Source of the DNA: Begonia masoniana | Lineage: Eukaryota; Streptophyta; Magnoliopsida; Cucurbitales; Begoniaceae | Length of the DNA stretch: 64,000 bases | Direction: 5' to 3' | Assembly: GCA_022432975.1 (NCBI GenBank) | Contig: CM039509.1 | Location: 24,955,432 to 25,019,431, forward strand | Shown: one piece after another, positions 58,150 to 64,000 of the stretch | Layout: the number at the start of each line of letters is the position of its first letter | How positions within the stretch are numbered: the first letter of the stretch is position 1 | Translations under genes and position numbers: made by a program | Notes under the pieces: model-generated | Told to the model about the DNA's origin: nothing | The model's database searches: none | Seen by the model: the letters and a program-made list of their open reading frames with translations, nothing else

Positions 58150-58683
58150 TGAAAACTAGAAGTTACATTATCTATGACCAAAACCGAGACCAAGAAATAC
58201 CCCAAACCGAAGCTCAAAACCATCAAGAGGGAGGGTCAAGTGTCCAAGGACAAATCAATGAGCTTAGCCAAAAGGTAGACCTTCTCTTAGAAATCATGGC
58301 CGAGTGTACAAGAGAGAGCCAAGAAACCGAGCATAGGAGGAGACCCGAACCACCAAGGATAGGGTATCAAAACTGAGAGTACTTGGATGAAGAGTGGACT
58401 GAATAGGTTGATGAGGACTTTACTCCTAACTGATGTAGGGACAATGATGACCTCAAACAAAGTTACCCATTCCCTCATTCAACGGGGCTTGCAATGGTGA
58501 TGCAATCCTCGATTGGGTTGAAAAGGTCGAGAAAGTATTCGAATACTATGGATACACTGAGAGAGTAAAGATACAATTAGTGGCGGTTGAGTTAACGATA
58601 TATGCTTCGTTATGGTGGGATAACCTCAAGGCTCAGAGGAGACGGAATGAGGAAGATCCTATCACCACATGGAGAGACATGAA
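58150..58683 (+). pseudogene. Chromovirus gag, 5' portion
   Basis: The ATG at 58150 opens MKTRSYIIYDQNRDQEI with a coiled, heptad-like stretch (INELSQKVDLLLEIMAE). A stop falls near 58375. Capsid codons resume in other frames, e.g. AILDWVEKVEKVFEYYGY (about 58500-58560) and VAVELTIYASLWWDNLKAQ (58580-58640), ending TTWRDM at 58680. The coding text continues with KALMRKIFVPSHY at 63442 beyond the composite insertion. Confidence 0.82.
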
Positions 58684-59059
58684 TGTAACGACCCCTTATC
58701 CCAGCAAGATATTATCCGCTCTGGGGATTGGGCCGCAGCCCAATATCCTCCCCTCACGGCTTTGTTTGGCAAGAACTTCCCAGAAGGTCACCCAACCTGG
58801 AATTGCTCTCGCCGAAGCACTTTTAACTTCAGAGTTCTTATGGGAACCGTTGTCAATTGTGCTCCAAAACGCGTCTTACTATGTTGGTAGGGTCTCTTTA
58901 CATATGTTTCATTTCCACATACTTCTCAAGCGATGTGGGATTGTGACGACCCCCTTTTTACAACCTGTCACCTTCCAGTTTCCCCGCGCGAACATACCGC
59001 CATCCGGGTTCCGGTTCGTGCAGCCATCGTACACATACTTGCACATTCGGGTCATCACA
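58684..59059 (-). repeat. TRIM LTR, left copy
   Basis: 376 bp. Minus strand starts TGTGATGACCCGAATGTGC and ends ataaggggtcgttaca. It contains the hairpin ATTGGGC-CGCA-GCCCAAT and the AATCCCACATCG motif common in plant TRIMs. Confidence 0.85.
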
Positions 59060-59130
59060 ATCACCCCCCCTCGGGGGCCCAACGTCCTCGTTGGCTACAT
59101 TTTCGGTTGGGTACAGGCTCTGATACCATT
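59060..59130 (-). other. TRIM internal region with PBS and PPT
   Basis: 71 bp only. A perfect minus-strand TGGTATCAGAGC (59128-59117) and a polypurine end (cgagggggggtgat) abut the LTRs. No coding capacity. Confidence 0.85.
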
Positions 59131-59444
59131 TGTAACGACCCCTTATCCCAGCAAGATATTGTCCGCTCTAAGGATTGGGCCGCAGCCCAATATCCTCCCC
59201 TCACAGCTTTGTTTGGCGAGAACTTCCCAGAAGGTCACCCAACCTGGAATTGCTCTTGCCGAAGCACTTTTAACTTCGGAGTTCTTATGGGATCCATTGT
59301 CAATTATGCTCCAAAATGCGTCTTACTATGTTGGGAGGGTCTCTTTATATATGTTTCATTGGCACATACTTCCCATAGCAATTCGGAGTTCTTATGGGAT
59401 CCGTTGTCAATTGTGCTCCAAAACGCATCTTGCTATTTTAAAAT
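59131..59444 (-). repeat. Partial TRIM LTR with internal duplication
   Basis: Starts tgtaacgaccccttatcccagc. About 245 bp match the left LTR; then a ~60-bp piece (cggagttcttatgggatcc...) is repeated before gypsy LTR sequence begins. Confidence 0.75.
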
Positions 59445-60614
59445 ACGTGATGCATGAACAGTTATAGCATAATTAAAACATACAGCATGTATACCATCAA
59501 AACTACAAAAAATCATAACCTATAAAAGAACAAATCTAACTACCCAACCAAAGCAATTTAAACTAAAAATTCTCCAAGGGTCCTCGACGCAACATCGACA
59601 TACGGTGTAGGTCTCTCAGCCAAGTAAGTCACGAGAACTTACCTCGTGCGCGCTGAACTTCGAGCTCCGTCCACGAGCATTGTTCGTCTGAGGCAAAACA
59701 CAACAATTGTCGTTAAAACGAAATTTAAACCATTAAACGTCCAAATTTAACGAAACCTTAACTAAGGAAATTTTCCTAAAATTCTAACTTAACTCTTTGA
59801 GACATTTTATCGAGCAATTCATGCTCGTGAACTTCTAAACTCCATTGACGGAAATTTCCCAAACCTCAAATATCCGTTTTTCAACCTAAACGCTGTATAC
59901 ACTCTAGATTTCGTCCAATAACGTTTAATATGTTCAATATACTTATAAATATGACAAACCTATCGATTTCTAACTTTAAACTACGTTTTTTTTTTTACAA
60001 AACCTAAACGAAACCCTAACTATCAAACCGCGAAACTCGAAATACAACGCCCTAAAACCATAGAACCTTACCTAGAATCAAGTTTGGGAAAGAAAATGTG
60101 AAGAACGGAGGAAGAACGATCGTCGGAAATTGAGTCGCCGTGAGGGAATTGCCGGAGAAGAAAAATCGCAGAGGAGAAAGGCGTGGAGTGCTGGAGAAGA
60201 AGAAGGAATATGTTTTTAATTAAAATTTTGACTTTGCAAATTACCATTTTGCCCTTCTTTTGTTTTTCTATTTGTTTCGTCCTTTGTTTCGTTAATTGTC
60301 TAACGATTCGATTTCTCCAAATTTCTTTATTTCACCAATAAATCTAACTTATTATTTGGGATTTATTAAAATTGTCCGTTCACAAAACGGACCTCGTTTA
60401 CTATTTTTACTAAAACATCATTTATATTACGAGAAACATAATTCTTGTAAAATTAGCGTTAAACTCCTAAAATTCTCAAAATTTTCTGAAAATCTTTATT
60501 AATTATTAGGATCGTAATAACGCTTTCTTTTTACAAAACCGACTTAATTTGATATAATTATAAAAATGCCATTATATTACTTATTTACAAATTCCCGTAA
60601 ATCCGGGTGTTACA
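59445..60614 (-). repeat. Truncated 3' LTR of enclosed gypsy fragment
   Basis: Minus strand starts TGTAACACCCGGATTTACGG at 60614, after gaggacaaaatttt, and runs leftward until it meets TRIM sequence at about 59445, without reaching a gttaca end. It contains a donor-like GTAAGTTCTCGTGAC (about 59640) and a purine-rich leader-like region (60080-60210). Confidence 0.7.
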
Positions 60615-60639
60615 TCCCATGCATCTTATTTAAAATTTT

Positions 60640-62957
60640 GTCCTCAAAATTTGATTACACAAACAACTCGAGATACCTAGCCATCATATCTTGCTGTCGT
60701 TCCCAAGTCGCTTCTTCAACTTCATGGTTCCGCTATAGGACTTTAACTAGCGGAATCTTTTTGTTGCGCAAAACTTTGATGGAGGACTCCAAAATACGTA
60801 CCGGCTTCTCCACATATGTCAAGGTAGGCTGTACCTCGATCTCTCTTGCCTCGACGACATGCGATGGATCGCGCAAACACTTCCGAAGCATAGAGACATG
60901 AAACACATTATGGATACCTTCCATTGAACCTGGAAGCTGTAGTCGATACGCCGTCTTCCCGATCTTCTTCAAAATAGGAAAGGGCCCCACATAACGAGGG
61001 TTTAACTTGCCCTTCCTTCCGAATCGCATCACACCTTTAAACGGAGAAACTTTCAAATAAATCTCATCACCTTCTTCGAATTTCAGGTCCCTCCGTCTTG
61101 TGTCAGCATAGCTCTTCTGTCGACTCTGAGCTATCTCAATATGTTGTCTAATAATGGCAATCTTCTCTGCCGTTTGTTGTAGAATCTCGGGGCCAACAAT
61201 ACTGACTTCACCAACCTCGTCCCAATACAATGGAGATCTATACTTTCGCCCATACAAAGCTTCATAAAGAGCCATACCGATGGAAGCCTGGAAGCTGTTG
61301 TTGTAAGAGAACTCGATCAATGGCAAATACCTGTTCCACGATCCCTAAAATTCCAACACACAAGCTCTGAGCATATCCTCCAGAATTTGATTTGTCCTCT
61401 CTGTCTGACCATCAGTCTGAGGATGAAATGTCGTGCTGAAATTTAGCTGAGCCCCCATAGCTTTGTGCAGACTCTTCCAGAACTTAGAAGGGAACCTCGG
61501 ATCTCTGTCTGAGACAATCGAAACTGGTACTCCATGCAATCTCACCACCTCCTGCACATAAAGCTCGACGAGCTGATCCATAGAAGATGTCATCCTCACA
61601 GATAAGAAGTGAGCCGACTTTGTCAATCGGTCCACAATCACCTAGATTCTATCATGACCCTTCGTCGTCCTCGGGAGCCCCACAATAAAATCCATGGAGA
61701 TCTGCTCCCATTTCCACTCCGGAATAGGCAGTGGCTGTAATGTTCCGGCCGGCCTCTTGTGTTCTGCTTTCACCTGTTGACAAACTAAATAGGTTTTGAC
61801 ATATTTGGTGACCTCTCTCTTCATGTTTGGCCACCAGAAGTGTTGCTTTAAGTCCCGGTACATCTTGGTACTTCCCGGGTGCACAGAATAAGCTGAAGAA
61901 TGCGCCTCGGCCAATATCACCTTATTTAGCTCCTCATCATTAGGCACGTACCACCTATGCCTGAATTTTAGAATACCATCCTCTGATAAATGGAAATCCG
62001 ACGAATCCTCGGATGTCAAGCCCAACCGAAACTCCTCGCACTCCATATCTTTCTGCTGAGCTTCACGTATTTTATCCAGAATAGTCGGCCTGAGAGAAAT
62101 ATTAGTGAGCATACTGGACAACTCTGCCACTATCTCCACATCGAATCTCTCAATCTCAGACCGCAACGTAACCGACATCGCTGCAAGTGAAGGCTGACTC
62201 GCAGTAGACATTTGGCTAAAAGCATCAGCGACCTTGTTCGCCTTTCTTGGATGGTACTTTATGTCAAACTCATAGTCTTTGATGAACTTAATCCACCTTC
62301 TCTTCCGCATATTAAGCTCCTTTTGTGTAAACAAATACTTCAAGCTTTTGCGGTTAGAAAATATCTCGCGTTGCTGCCCATATAAATAATGCCTCAAAAT
62401 TTTTCGTGCAAAGACCACGGCTGCTAACTCCAGGTCGTGAGTAGGATAGTTCTGCTCGTACGGCTTCAGTTGTCTAGAAGCATAAGCAATCACCTTTCCT
62501 TCCTGCATAAGCACAAACCCAAGCCCAACTCCGGACGCATCGCAATATATACTGAATCTCATACCTTCGACAGGTAGCGTTAGAACTGGAGCTGTGGTCA
62601 ACTTCTGCTTTAACTCCATAAAACTGTTGTCACAAGCAGCCGACCATATAAACTTCTCGTTCTTCTGAGTCAAGCGTGAAAGAGGGACTGCAATCTTTGA
62701 AAATCCCTCTATAAATTTTCGATAATAACCAGCCAACCCGAGAAATCCACGTACTTCTTGCACGTTCTTAGGCTGTGGCCAATCTTTGACCACTTGAATT
62801 TTACTCGGATCTACAGAAACTCCTTCCTCTAATATAATATGGCCAAGAAAACTGACCCTATCCAGCCAAAACTCGCATTTAGAGAACTTCAGATAAAGCT
62901 GGTGTTGTTGTAAAATTCTGAGAACAATCCTCAACTGCTCTTCATGCTCCTCTTTCT
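60640..62957 (-). pseudogene. Tekay-like gypsy pol fragment: RT thumb, RNase H, integrase, chromodomain
   Basis: The minus-strand frame begins abruptly in RT, just after where the catalytic DD box would be ([20 protein letters not shown]). RNase H follows ([40 protein letters not shown]), then H2C2 ([15 protein letters not shown] ... CQQVKAEH), the integrase core ([35 protein letters not shown]) and a chromodomain-like tail. In-frame stops lie at 61642-61644, 61344-61346 and about 60733-60735; otherwise the frame is intact over 2.2 kb, the best-preserved pol here. Gag, protease and the RT fingers and palm are missing. It is closely similar to 2-1456. Confidence 0.93.
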
Positions 62958-63062
62958 ATCGTACACATACTTGCACATTCGGGTCATCATAATCACCCCC
63001 CATCGGGGGCCCAACGTCCTCGTTGGCCACATTTTCGGTTGGGTACAGGCTCTGATACCATT

Positions 63063-63439
63063 TGTAACGACTCATTTTCCCAGCAAGATATTGTCCGCTA
63101 TGGGGATTGGGCCGCAGCCCAATATCCTCCCCTCACGGCTTTGTTTGGCGAGGACTTCCCAGTCGGTCACCTAACTTGGTACTACTCTCGCCAAAGAACT
63201 TTTAACTTCGGAGTTCTTATAGGATCCGTTACCAATTGTGCTCCAAATTGCGTCTTACTATGTTGGGAGGGTCTCTTTACATATGTTTCATTTCCACATA
63301 CTTCCCCAAGCGATGTGGGATTGTGACGACCCCCTTTTTACGACCTGTCACCTTCCGGTTCGCCCGCGTGGACATACCGCCATTTGGGTTCCGGTTCATG
63401 CAGCCATCGTACACATACTTGCACATTCGGGTCATCACA
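63063..63439 (-). repeat. TRIM LTR, right copy
   Basis: 377 bp, similar over its whole length to 58684-59059, with primer site at 63060-63049 just beyond its end. It differs at a few dozen sites, so the copies are not recent. Confidence 0.85.
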
Positions 63440-64000
63440 ATGAAAGCTCTCATGAGGAAAATATTTGTGCCTAGTCATTACAACTATTCCTGTAAATGTA
63501 AAACCTAAGACAGTATCAGCAGACTATGGAGGAGTATCTCACAGAATTGAGATGCTCAAAATCCGCGGAGGACTAGATGAACCTGAGGAGCAGGTGATAG
63601 CTAGATTCATTAGGGGTTTAAACTGAGATATCAGTGACATAGTGGAGTTACAACCACTGGACTTGATGAACATGGTGGTGCATTTTTCCTTGAAAGTTGA
63701 AAGGCAACTAAAGAGAAATAAGAAGGCACTCATCCACAACAAATTTACTCCGAAAAACCAGGATGCCAACAAAAAACTCAGTAAGGCAGAAGAGAAGAAG
63801 CCTTTTACTCGAAGTTGGCATGCTAAGGAAGGGGATAGTAAGCCAGCAGTGGTTGATGCAAACCAACAAAAAACCAGAGAAATTAAATGCTTCAAGTGTC
63901 TTGGTCTAGGACATATGGCAGCCAAGTGTCCAAACTGATGTGTAATGGTAATCAGAGATGGCACAAGAGAAGTTGAAAGTAAGGACGAACCAGCAAAGGA
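63440..64000 (+). pseudogene. Chromovirus gag, 3' portion with zinc knuckle
   Basis: Resumes the gag broken at 58683. KALMRKIFVPSHY is at 63444-63482. A degraded stretch with stops follows, then an open block (63642-63938) with VVHFSLKVERQLKRNKK and the CCHC knuckle CFKCLGLGHMAAKC (63888-63929), which binds retroelement RNA. A stop (63939-63941) follows, and the window ends in the presumed gag-protease linker. Confidence 0.88.

Larger units (their letters stand above)
58684..63439 (-). mobile_element. Composite TRIM units enclosing a gypsy pol fragment
   Basis: A 4756-bp insertion in gag with perfect 5-bp duplications ATGAA (58679-58683, 63440-63444). Left to right: a full TRIM LTR (58684-59059), a 71-bp internal region with polypurine tract and primer site (59060-59130), a partial TRIM LTR (from 59131), gypsy LTR and pol sequence (about 59445-62957), the last 34 bp of a TRIM LTR (62958-62991), the internal region again (62992-63062) and a full TRIM LTR (63063-63439). 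All parts lie on the minus strand. The gypsy part is truncated at both ends, so it was not a plain nested insertion. Confidence 0.85.

Noticed and set aside
58580..59467. 295-codon plus-strand ORF
   Set aside because: It starts in gag codons and reads antisense through two TRIM LTRs, so its second half repeats the first; no protein family.

Overview
This window looks like heterochromatin or intergenic DNA from a flowering plant, most likely a eudicot. It is AT-rich, has no intact host gene, and is almost entirely nested transposable elements and satellite-like arrays. I see no rRNA, tRNA or CRISPR locus. The only host-gene sequence I can support is a 61-codon piece of an MCTP/QUIRKY-type C2-domain gene carried inside a hAT-type transposon. 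Every retroelement polyprotein is broken by stops, frameshifts or later insertions; I describe the breaks and do not repair them. Lineage names (Tekay, SIRE, Tat, CRM/Reina, MULE, hAT) come from motif recognition, not from a search.

Layout. 1-5092: 3' end of a Tekay-like Ty3/gypsy element (+) and its LTR, which holds a 26-bp minisatellite. 5108-7084: 3' end and LTR of a Tat/Athila-like element (+). 7085-12336: a Tekay-like element (-) with RNase H, RT, PR, gag and 5' LTR, inserted into a SIRE-like Ty1/copia element (-) at 12337-23747. That copia gag is split by a 7.2-kb solo gypsy LTR (14247-21468), which contains a 3.9-kb array of 41-bp repeats and the hAT element with the C2 fragment. 24423-32593: a complete non-autonomous LTR element (-) with TTTAT target duplications, very unequal LTRs, a perfect 22-bp array, an inverted relative of its own LTR, and a 46-bp array. 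32814-43290: a second SIRE-like element (-) with both LTRs, a TRIM inside pol and a Tat-like solo LTR inside its 3' LTR. 43960-48530: a chromovirus (-) split by a 1.55-kb foldback Mutator-like element. 49560-52516: a decayed chromovirus (+) cut by a Tat-like element (-) at 52517-56330. 56420-64000: a chromovirus pol end, LTR, PBS and gag (+); the gag is split by a 4.76-kb composite of TRIM units enclosing a gypsy pol fragment, flanked by ATGAA duplications.

How the parts relate. Five gypsy LTRs (1498-5092, 9875-12336, 14247-21468, 26222-28533, 29848-32593) share a plan. Where the 5' part survives, a promoter-proximal segment ends in a GT splice-donor-like site, followed by a ~600-bp (324 bp in the first) intron-like stretch and a ~50-nt AG/GT-framed microexon. 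Downstream, in the presumed second intron, three of these LTR types have grown unrelated minisatellites (26, 41 and 46 bp). The three best candidates for something unusual are this spliced-leader-like LTR plan, the foldback Mutator-like element built of G-box palindromes, and the TRIM/gypsy composite that integrated as one unit.
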